This document shows, one piece after another, positions 32,280 to 37,861 of a stretch of DNA of 37,861 nt. Made by a program: the position numbers and the translations under genes. This stretch comes from Vulcanimicrobiota bacterium (lineage in GTDB: Bacteria; Vulcanimicrobiota; Vulcanimicrobiia; Vulcanimicrobiales; Vulcanimicrobiaceae): the NCBI GenBank assembly GCA_013036315.1, contig JAAXMC010000092.1, positions 1 to 37,861 on the forward strand, written 5' to 3'. The first letter of the stretch is position 1. The number at the start of each line of letters is the position of its first letter. Below the pieces are notes generated by a model. It ran no database searches. It worked only from the letters and a program-made list of their open reading frames with translations, and had not been told where the DNA came from.

Positions 32280-33052
32280 TGCCCGGAGCCGTCGTAGCGC
32301 TGCAAGACGTCTCGCTGCTGCGCTGGATGAAAGACGAGTACGCTTACGATCTTAAGAATCAGGTTTTCTCCATTCTTGAGGGGCGCCACCAGAAGCAGAC
32401 GCGGAAGCTCGTCCTTGCCGACATAAACGTCGAGATTCAGCGCGGTGAAAAAGTCGGGCTGATCGGTGCTAACGGCGCCGGCAAGTCAACCCTCCTCAAG
32501 ACGATCTGCGGAATATTGCATCCGACGAGCGGGCAAGTCACAGCGACCGGCAATATCGTGCCCCTGTTGGAACTGGGCGCAGGGTTCGATCCCGAGCTGC
32601 CCGTGATCGAGAACATACTGCTGTACGGCGTGCTGCTCGGCTCGTCGCGCAAAGCGATGCTCGAAAAGGTAACGAGCGTTTTGCAGTTTGCCGAGCTTCA
32701 AGACTACGGCTCCGTTCCTGTAAAAGTATTGTCTTCAGGAATGGCGGGGCGGCTTGGATTCGCGATTGCGACCGACGTAGAGCCCGATATCCTCATTCTC
32801 GACGAAGTTCTGTCGATCGGCGACGAACATTTCAAGCAGAAGTGCCGCCGGCGAATCGACCAGTTTTGGCAGGACCACGTTACGGTCATAGTCGTGTCGC
32901 ACGAGCTGGAGTTCATCCGGCAGTCGTGCGACCGCGCCATCTGGCTGGACGGGGGCCGGGTCGCTTTCGACGGCCCCGCCCGCGAGGCGACGAGCCGGTA
33001 CGTCTCATCGATCGAGCGCGAGGCCCTGGAGACCATCGCGCGTTTACGCTAA
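32279..33052 (+). CDS. wzt: Wzt-type ABC transporter ATPase lacking the C-terminal glycan-binding domain
   Basis: This 257-residue ATPase has Walker A GANGAGKST (63-71), the Q-loop region GNIVPLLELGAGFDPELP, the signature VLSSGMAGRLGFAIA, Walker B PDILILDEVLSIGD and the switch His in VVSHE. It powers glycan export with Wzm. It ends soon after the nucleotide-binding domain, so the C-terminal beta-sandwich found in O9a-type Wzt, which recognises the capped chain end, is absent. ATG 32279 gives a one-base overlap with wzm; a TTG one codon earlier is less likely. Confidence 0.92.
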   Translation: MPGAVVALQDVSLLRWMKDEYAYDLKNQVFSILEGRHQKQTRKLVLADINVEIQRGEKVGLIGANGAGKSTLLKTICGILHPTSGQVTATGNIVPLLELGAGFDPELPVIENILLYGVLLGSSRKAMLEKVTSVLQFAELQDYGSVPVKVLSSGMAGRLGFAIATDVEPDILILDEVLSIGDEHFKQKCRRRIDQFWQDHVTVIVVSHELEFIRQSCDRAIWLDGGRVAFDGPAREATSRYVSSIEREALETIARLR

Positions 33053-33119
33053 CCTTACGAAGCGCCCCAAGCTCGCTTGCCATGCAAACTCTCCGGGCCC
33101 GTCGAACGTTAAAGGCTAC

Positions 33120-34442
33120 ATGGAACACGTGCTTTTTCGGCGCGCGGCCTTTGTCGCAGCCATCCTTTTCGCAGTACCGGCCGCGTTGCCGGCCGCCCAG
33201 CAGGGGCTCGCCTCGGGCGACCTGCTGCAGAGCTACGAGCTGCTCACGACGACCTACTATTCTAAGGTAGACGTGCAAGCGGTCCTCGACGGCGCGCGGC
33301 AGGCGCTGGCCGCCGAGCTGCAGCGTCGCGGCGCGACGCTTTCGCTGCCGGTCATGCACGCTCGCGCTGCCGCCGGCGACAACGTCGCGCAGATTGCGGC
33401 AGAAATCGTACGCGTGGAGAGCGCAACCCACGAGCCGGAGACAATCCTCACGTACACCGCCATCCGCGGGATGGCCGGCGCATTGGGCGATCAATACACG
33501 GCATTCTTCACGCCCGACGAGTTCCAAAAGTTTAACCAGGCTCTCGACCCGCAGAAAATCTCGGGCATCGGCGTGTTGATTGAACCGGACCCCTCGACGA
33601 AATACGTGCGCGCGTTTTATGTCGTGCCGGGAACGCCCGCGGATCGCGCGGGAATCATGTCCGGCGACGATTTCCTGAGCGTCAACGGCACCTCGACCAA
33701 AGGCCTGAACCAAGCAGACGCGGTGAAACTGCTGCGCGGCGAAGCCGGCACGGTCGTGCGCCTGCAATTGCAGCGTGACGGCAAGCCGCTCGGCACGCTC
33801 GCGGTGACGCGCACCGACGTGCAGCCGCCGACCGTCATCTACAAAATGCTGGCGGAGAAGATCGGCTACATAGCGGTTCTCACATTTGGGCGCGACACGC
33901 CGGACCAATTCGCGATGGCGCTCAACCGGTTGGAAACGCAAGGCGTGCGCGGCTACGTGCTCGATTTGCGCAACAACGGCGGCGGCTACGTGAACTCCGC
34001 GCTCGACATCAGCTCGAAATTCATCAACAACGATCCGCTGCTGACGGTCGAAGAGCGCGGGTCGCACGTTTACACGGTCCAGGCTCCGCAGGACGCGCTG
34101 CCGCCCAAACCGATGACGATTCTCGTGAACCGCTACACCGCGTCGGCTTCCGAAATTACGGCCGGCGCATTACAGGACGACGGCATCGGCGTGCTGGTCG
34201 GCGAAAAAACGTTTGGGAAAGGCGTGATGCAGTCGCTCACGCAGTTACCTGACGGCGCGGCGATCAAGATTACGACCGCACACTATCTTACGCCGAAAAA
34301 CCGCGACATCAACCTTAAAGGCATCGAGCCGGACTTCGCGGTCACGGAAAACCAGAATGCGCGCTTCGGCGACACAACCAACGATGCGCAACTGCAAGCC
34401 GCCATTACGATTCTTACCAAGAAGATAGCGGCTTTTAACTAG
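33120..34442 (+). CDS. S41-family C-terminal processing peptidase (CtpA-like)
   Basis: A 440-residue protein with an N-terminal signal peptide (FVAAILFAVPAALPAAQQ), a central PDZ domain (about 140-225, with GIGVLIEPD and AGIMSGDDFLSVNG) and a peptidase S41 domain. The serine-lysine dyad is visible: Ser342 in TASASEI and Lys367 in GEKTFGKG, 25 residues apart as in Prc/CtpA. It cleaves C-terminal tails of envelope proteins. The ATG is preceded by AAAGG four bases upstream. It has its own 67-bp gap after wzt, which ends the glycan locus, and overlaps the convergent deaminase gene by 8 bp. Confidence 0.92.
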   Translation: MEHVLFRRAAFVAAILFAVPAALPAAQQGLASGDLLQSYELLTTTYYSKVDVQAVLDGARQALAAELQRRGATLSLPVMHARAAAGDNVAQIAAEIVRVESATHEPETILTYTAIRGMAGALGDQYTAFFTPDEFQKFNQALDPQKISGIGVLIEPDPSTKYVRAFYVVPGTPADRAGIMSGDDFLSVNGTSTKGLNQADAVKLLRGEAGTVVRLQLQRDGKPLGTLAVTRTDVQPPTVIYKMLAEKIGYIAVLTFGRDTPDQFAMALNRLETQGVRGYVLDLRNNGGGYVNSALDISSKFINNDPLLTVEERGSHVYTVQAPQDALPPKPMTILVNRYTASASEITAGALQDDGIGVLVGEKTFGKGVMQSLTQLPDGAAIKITTAHYLTPKNRDINLKGIEPDFAVTENQNARFGDTTNDAQLQAAITILTKKIAAFN

Positions 34443-35433
34443 AACGGACGGCCGCGTCGAGTTCCGCGAGATAGCCGTCGCGCGTGGCCTCGTCAATGAA
34501 GGACGCGACGAACGAGTTGCGCGCCAGCGCAACCAAGTCGTCGCCGGTGAGCGCAAGAGCAGCCGCAGCCTGCTGATAATTATCGGCGATATACGCGCCG
34601 AAGTATCCCGGATCGTCGGAGTTGCACGTCACGGTCAGACCCGCCTCGAGCATACGTTTGAGTGGATGCGCCGTCAGCGAAGGCACGACGTGCAGCCGCG
34701 TATTCGAAATCGGACAGACGGTAAGCGGCACGTGCTCGCGGCGTAGCCGATCGACGAGCACCGGATCCTCCATGCTGCGCACGCCGTGGTCGATTCGCGA
34801 GACTTTTAGCACATCTAGCGCCTCCCAGACGTACTCGGGCGGTCCCTCTTGACCCGCATGCGCGACAGTGAGAAAACCTTGCGCGCGAGCGCGATCGAAG
34901 ACGGATTGAAATCTCGACGGCGGGTTGTCGACTTCGGCCGAAGCCAGGCCGACGGCGATGATGCGATCTTGGAAGGGCAGCGCGCTTTCGTACGTCGCCA
35001 TCGCCGCTTCCACCGAGACTTCGCGAAAACACATGATGAGATGCGACGTGATGCCGGCGTTGCGCTTGCCGTCTTGTAGTGCCGACCAAATCCCGTCGAT
35101 CACGGTTTGAAAAGGTATGCCGCGACCGGTGTGGGTTTGCGGGTCGAAGAAAATTTCGGCATGGCGCACGCCCTGCGACTTCGCCTTGTGCAGATAGGCC
35201 GTGGTTAAATCGTAGTAATCCTGCTCGACGCGCAGCACGGAAATGCCCTGGTAATACACCTTGAGGAACGATTCAAGGTCGGTAAACTTGTACGCGGCTC
35301 GCAGCTCGGCGACGTCGGGAAAGGGCAGTTTGATGCGATTGCGCTCAGCTATCGAGAAGATGAGTTCAGGCTCGAAGGTCCCCTCGATATGTACGTGAAG
35401 CTCGGCCTTGGGTAACGTTATCGCGTCGATCAT
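34435..35433 (-). CDS. Adenosine/adenine deaminase family protein, adenine deaminase-like
   Basis: The 332-residue protein starts IDAITLPKAELHVHIEGTFEPE, with the zinc-binding HxH (His13, His15). AHAGQEGPPEYVWEAL (zinc His and catalytic Glu region), RIDHGVRSMEDP, CPISNTRL and CNSDDPGYFG (catalytic Asp pair) complete the amidohydrolase site. The EGPPEYVWEALD and PGYFG forms are those of the fungal/bacterial adenine deaminase subgroup rather than adenosine deaminase, so purine salvage from adenine is the better guess. ATG 35433 is preceded by GGAAG 8 bases upstream; the open frame extends further but only with non-family sequence. Confidence 0.88.
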   Translation of the reverse strand: MIDAITLPKAELHVHIEGTFEPELIFSIAERNRIKLPFPDVAELRAAYKFTDLESFLKVYYQGISVLRVEQDYYDLTTAYLHKAKSQGVRHAEIFFDPQTHTGRGIPFQTVIDGIWSALQDGKRNAGITSHLIMCFREVSVEAAMATYESALPFQDRIIAVGLASAEVDNPPSRFQSVFDRARAQGFLTVAHAGQEGPPEYVWEALDVLKVSRIDHGVRSMEDPVLVDRLRREHVPLTVCPISNTRLHVVPSLTAHPLKRMLEAGLTVTCNSDDPGYFGAYIADNYQQAAAALALTGDDLVALARNSFVASFIDEATRDGYLAELDAAVRSS

Positions 35434-35513
35434 GGCGAGTGCTTCCGCCGCGCCCGGTGATCTCCGCTCCCGGTTGGAGGCACCGCGCGCCGTCGTGGAC
35501 AAGCTAGGGTCGC

Positions 35514-35585
35514 GGGCGATTAGCTCAGTGGTAGAGCGCTTGCTTTACACGCAAGATGCCGGCGGTTCGAGCCCGTCATCGCCCA
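35514..35585 (+). tRNA. tRNA-Val (anticodon TAC)
   Basis: The acceptor stem GGGCGAT pairs with ATCGCCC and is followed by discriminator A. The D-arm reads GCTCAGTGGTAGAGC. The anticodon stem CTTGC/GCAAG encloses TTTACAC, giving anticodon TAC for valine. The T-arm GGCGG/CCGTC carries TTCGAGC. CCA is not encoded. The tRNA is 72 bases long. It lies 9 bases before the enoyl-CoA hydratase-like start, so the two may share a transcript. Confidence 0.96.
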
Positions 35586-35594
35586 TTTAAAATT

Positions 35595-36374
35595 ATGCTG
35601 CAAGCAAAAGAGTTCATAACGACCGAGATCGCGGACGGCATCGCGATCGTCACCATGCGCCGCCCCGAGAAGCGCAATGCGCTTTCGCTCGAGGTGATGC
35701 GCGAACTGCTGCGCGCGTTTACGGCGATCGGCGAGAATCCGCAAGTGCGCGCCGTCATTTTATGCGGCGACGGCCCGGCCTTTAGCGCCGGCCACGATCT
35801 GAGCGAGCTGCGCGACCGCGACGCGGCAGCCTATCGCGAGATTTTCGACGTCTGCGTGGAGCTGATGGAGGCGATTGCGCGCATTCCGCAACCCGTGATT
35901 GCGGAGGTTGCGACGATCGCGACCGCGGCCGGCTGCCAGCTCGTGGCCGCCTGCGATCTGGCGATTGCGTCTACCGAAGCGAAGTTTGCGACGCCGGGCG
36001 TGCGCATCGGCCTTTTTTGCACCACGCCGATGGTTGCGCTTACGCGCGCAATCGGCCGCAAGCGCGCGATGGAAATGCTGCTGACCGGCGATTTTATCGA
36101 CGCGGCCACCGCGGCGGAGTGGGGACTCGTGAACCGGGCGGTTGCGCCGGACCGGCTGCGTGCCGAAACGCTGGCGCTCGCGAAGAAAATTGCCGAGTCG
36201 AGCCGGACGGTCGTTGCCTTGGGAAAGAATGCCTTTTACGCACAGGACGGCTTGGAACAGCACGATGCGTACGGCTACGCAAAAGAAGTGATGACTATGA
36301 ATGCGCTCGCTGCCGATGCCCAGGAGGGCATGGCGGCCTTTCTCGAGCGGCGCAAGCCGCACTGGCGGGACTAA
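35595..36374 (+). CDS. Enoyl-CoA hydratase/isomerase (crotonase) family protein
   Basis: A 259-residue crotonase-fold protein. VTMRRPEKRNALSLEVM, FSAGHDLSEL (first oxyanion-hole strand) and IAEVATIATAAGCQLVAACDLAIAS (second oxyanion-hole glycine region) are clear. KFATPGVRIGLFCTTP replaces the usual FGxPE segment, so the standard hydratase glutamates are not evident and the reaction may be other than hydration; the pattern resembles the ECHDC3-like group. ATG 35595 is the first codon after the tRNA. It is followed by a structured gap ending in a terminator. Confidence 0.87.
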   Translation: MLQAKEFITTEIADGIAIVTMRRPEKRNALSLEVMRELLRAFTAIGENPQVRAVILCGDGPAFSAGHDLSELRDRDAAAYREIFDVCVELMEAIARIPQPVIAEVATIATAAGCQLVAACDLAIASTEAKFATPGVRIGLFCTTPMVALTRAIGRKRAMEMLLTGDFIDAATAAEWGLVNRAVAPDRLRAETLALAKKIAESSRTVVALGKNAFYAQDGLEQHDAYGYAKEVMTMNALAADAQEGMAAFLERRKPHWRD

Positions 36375-36481
36375 GAGCCCAAAAATTTCTGTGGATGACG
36401 GCAGGGGGGATGCCGGAGACGCGGAATCGTGAATCCTCTCCCGCGCGGGCAGTGGGCCCCGCCGGTGCAGAATCAACAAAG

Positions 36482-36522
36482 CGTCGCCCACACCCGGTAT
36501 GCGGGCAACCGCATACGCGACG
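36482..36522 (+). other. Structured RNA element: stacked stems with a GCAA tetraloop
   Basis: CGTCGC (36482-36487) pairs with GCGACG (36517-36522). Stacked directly inside it is a perfect 8-bp hairpin GTATGCGG / CCGCATAC (36497-36516) capped by a GNRA tetraloop GCAA. A 9-base bulge (36488-36496) remains on the 5' side. Six bases later a terminator begins. This looks like a folded leader or 3'-UTR structure. I compared it by memory with common riboswitch consensus motifs and found no match. Confidence 0.5.
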
Positions 36523-36527
36523 ACAGT

Positions 36528-36561
36528 GAGGGCTCGCTTCTGGCGGGCCTTCCTGTTTTTT
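36528..36561 (+). terminator. Rho-independent terminator or attenuator just before the DUF5693-type gene
   Basis: GAGGGCTCGC / GCGGGCCTTC forms a 10-bp stem with two G-T wobbles and a TTCTG loop, followed by CTG and six T residues (36556-36561). It can end the tRNA/enoyl-CoA hydratase transcript. The next gene's ATG comes only 7 bases after the T-run, so no promoter fits between. Transcripts for that gene must therefore start upstream and pass through this element, which would make it an attenuator. Confidence 0.75.
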
Positions 36562-36568
36562 GAAGCGA

Positions 36569-37861
36569 ATGCGCGCAAGCGTGAACCGCCTCGATCCGCG
36601 AACGCGCTTTGCGGCTTTTGTCCTTTTGATTGGTCTGCTGGCGTGCGCGGTCGTGGCGTTCGAACGCGTGCGCGTCGAAGGCGCGACGCGCCGCGTCGAG
36701 CTGACGATGGATTACAACGATTTTCTGTCACTCGCGCGATCGTACGATTACAATCCCGCCGACTTTTTGGTGGAGATGCGGCGCGCCGGCTTGACGTCGC
36801 TCGCGCTGACCGAAGAGCTGGGCGCCAACGTCGGCAGCTCGAATAACGCCATCGCACTCGCCGGGGCCACGCTGTTGGGGCAGGCGCAATTGGGCGGCGT
36901 TTCGGATCCGACCCTGCTCGCGCTGGTGCGCGCAAAAAAAGTGCGTGCGGATGAAGTCTACTTGCTGGTCTACGACGATCCGACTTACGCGCGCTATCGT
37001 CTGCAGCTGCCGCTGCATTTTGAAACGAAGAGCATCCGGATTTTGCACGCGGTCAAACCGTACGTCATCGCGCTGCGCTCGCAGATCGATTACTTCAACA
37101 CCACCGGGCTCGGCATTCCATCGGATCAGGTCGCGTTGGCACGCCATCTGGACCTGTTGATCGATCCGCGTTTTCAAAACGACGAACGGTTTGCTTTGCC
37201 GCAGATCGAACGCGAATTTACCTACGCGGGCGCCGGCAACCGTTTGGCGACCGTCATCTTCTTCGGATTGCGCAATCAGGTGATGGGATTTCCCGATCAC
37301 ATCAAGGACATGGCGCACCTTTTTCTCGAGAGGCGCTACCGCGCGCTGAACTTCGGCGAGATCGAAACCTATGACGCGAGTCAAGTGCAAAAGGGCAGCG
37401 CGGAGTTGGCCGCGCTGATTCCGGGCCGCACGGCGCGCGTGGAAGCGATCAACAAGGTGGAACTCGACAAGCTCACCTTGCCGGAGATCGTCGCGCGCTA
37501 CGAACTGGGCGTGCGCGAGCGAAACGTGCGCGTTGTTTACTTGCGGCCATTCGCCCATCGGTACAGCGGCCTCTCGATCGAAAAAACCAACGTCGAAATG
37601 GTGCGCGAGATCGCGAGCGATATAGGCGCCCGCGGATTTAAGCTCGGCCGCGCCGCGCCGATCCCGCTCTATCACGGAAATAGCCCCGTTCTCGTCGGCA
37701 TAGCGGCGCTGGCGGTGCCTTCGATCTTCTTGCTGCTCTTGGGCTTCTACGGCTGGTACCGGCCGGTGTGGGCCGTCCTGGCCTATGGCGCGACGATCTG
37801 GCTGTACTTAGGCGGCTTTCTTTCACATCACGACTTGCTGGCCCGATCCGTTATCGCGCTG
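36569..37861 (+). CDS. DUF5693-type membrane protein (3' end beyond window)
   Basis: The frame is open from ATG 36569 to the window edge (431 codons, no stop). A membrane segment (FAAFVLLIGLLACAVVAFERV) lies at about residues 14-34. A large soluble domain follows, with VELTMDYNDFLSLARSY, VEMRRAGLTSLALTEELGAN, RVVYLRPFAHRYSG and FKLGRAAPIP. Further hydrophobic helices begin near residue 378 (VLVGIAALAVPSIFLLLLGF). This architecture matches what I remember of DUF5693 proteins, whose function is not established; an envelope or polysaccharide-related role has been suspected from gene context. GAAG lies 4 bases before the ATG. The terminator-like hairpin immediately upstream suggests attenuation. 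Confidence 0.8.
   Translation, partial: MRASVNRLDPRTRFAAFVLLIGLLACAVVAFERVRVEGATRRVELTMDYNDFLSLARSYDYNPADFLVEMRRAGLTSLALTEELGANVGSSNNAIALAGATLLGQAQLGGVSDPTLLALVRAKKVRADEVYLLVYDDPTYARYRLQLPLHFETKSIRILHAVKPYVIALRSQIDYFNTTGLGIPSDQVALARHLDLLIDPRFQNDERFALPQIEREFTYAGAGNRLATVIFFGLRNQVMGFPDHIKDMAHLFLERRYRALNFGEIETYDASQVQKGSAELAALIPGRTARVEAINKVELDKLTLPEIVARYELGVRERNVRVVYLRPFAHRYSGLSIEKTNVEMVREIASDIGARGFKLGRAAPIPLYHGNSPVLVGIAALAVPSIFLLLLGFYGWYRPVWAVLAYGATIWLYLGGFLSHHDLLARSVIAL

Noticed and set aside
32913-34067. 384-codon open frame on the minus strand
   Set aside because: It is antisense to wzt and the S41 protease, both with complete catalytic motifs.
36394-36529. Possible 44-codon leader peptide ahead of the terminator
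   Set aside because: The frame exists, but it has no ribosome-binding site, no run of regulatory codons and a composition typical of random GC-rich sequence.
36375-36530. Known riboswitch or RNase P/SRP/6S RNA in the structured gap
   Set aside because: I looked for the conserved bases of cobalamin, TPP, FMN, SAM, ydaO, c-di-GMP, ZTP and T-box elements and of RNase P and SRP RNA; none fits. A covariance search would be decisive.
35760-36935. 391-codon open frame on the minus strand across the enoyl-CoA hydratase gene and the following gap
   Set aside because: The opposite strand carries a clear crotonase-family protein and a terminator. The frame's product is Arg/Ala/Pro-rich low-complexity sequence.
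36728-37675. 315-codon open frame on the minus strand
   Set aside because: It lies opposite the DUF5693-type gene, whose membrane segments and domain order are convincing. The minus-strand translation is rich in Arg, Gln and His with no recognisable motif, as expected of a GC-rich shadow.

Overview
The window is 37.9 kb of GC-rich, densely coding bacterial chromosome. Most of it (about 2.3-33.1 kb) is a surface-glycan (O-antigen/LPS-type) biosynthesis and export locus, and it ends in housekeeping genes. The organism looks diderm: it has a heptosyltransferase-type GT9 enzyme, an O-antigen ligase-like protein, a Wzm/Wzt exporter, lipobox proteins and a GDP-heptose route. The streptogramin-lyase-like lipoprotein with GPDG-LWF repeats and the DUF5693-type protein remind me of uncultured soil lineages such as Eremiobacterota (WPS-2). 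That assignment is an inference from gene content and was not tested.

Layout. 1-0.84 kb: the tail of an unknown gene and a methyltransferase, closed by a strong hairpin terminator. 0.89-2.18 kb (-): a seven-repeat beta-propeller lipoprotein. 2.3-7.9 kb (-): an operon whose transcription order is GmhA-like isomerase, transaldolase, two-copy 'GWYPLE' domain protein, secreted Cys protein, FkbM methyltransferase with a beta-sandwich tail, PseC-like aminotransferase, small unknown protein. 7.9-12.8 kb (+): nucleotidyltransferase, SDR, and an 1102-residue GT-C-like membrane protein. 12.7-14.7 kb (-): sugar epimerase and heptose-7-phosphate kinase HddA. 14.8-22.3 kb: WbqC-like protein, CapD/WbpM-type dehydratase, GT2 with an Ig-like tail, carbamoyltransferase with a coiled-coil tail, PIG-L deacetylase, methyltransferase, O-antigen ligase. 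22.4-30.6 kb (+): coiled-coil protein, two GT4 enzymes, GDP-fucose-synthase-like reductase, GT9 fused to a long coiled coil, two GT2 enzymes. 30.6-31.5 kb (-): a lipoprotein made of two GWYPLE-type domains. 31.5-33.1 kb (+): Wzm and Wzt. 33.1 kb to the end: S41 protease, adenine deaminase-type enzyme, tRNA-Val, enoyl-CoA hydratase-like protein, a structured leader with a terminator, and a DUF5693-type protein cut by the window edge.

How the parts fit. The isomerase, kinase and nucleotidyltransferase form most of a GDP-D-glycero-alpha-D-manno-heptose pathway. A transaldolase overlapping the isomerase could feed it sedoheptulose-7-phosphate. The CapD-type dehydratase and PseC-like transaminase point to an amino-deoxy sugar, and the methyltransferases, carbamoyltransferase and deacetylase to decoration. 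The glycosyltransferases assemble the chain, Wzm/Wzt exports it and the ligase-like protein would attach it.

The most novel signal is a domain of about 110 residues that I do not recognise (GxGWYPLE ... FRWxxNDA ... PGPG ... GGG ... RILNFRVF). It occurs five times in three proteins of this locus: one apparently cytosolic, one lipid-anchored and one fused to the giant membrane protein. A second shared domain (GxYxDGWxS...QYxL) links the giant protein to a GT2 enzyme. Several other enzymes carry extra beta-sandwich or coiled-coil tails. The locus is compact, with many 4-bp start/stop overlaps and five convergent pairs whose coding ends overlap. I saw no insertion sequence, CRISPR array or prophage gene.
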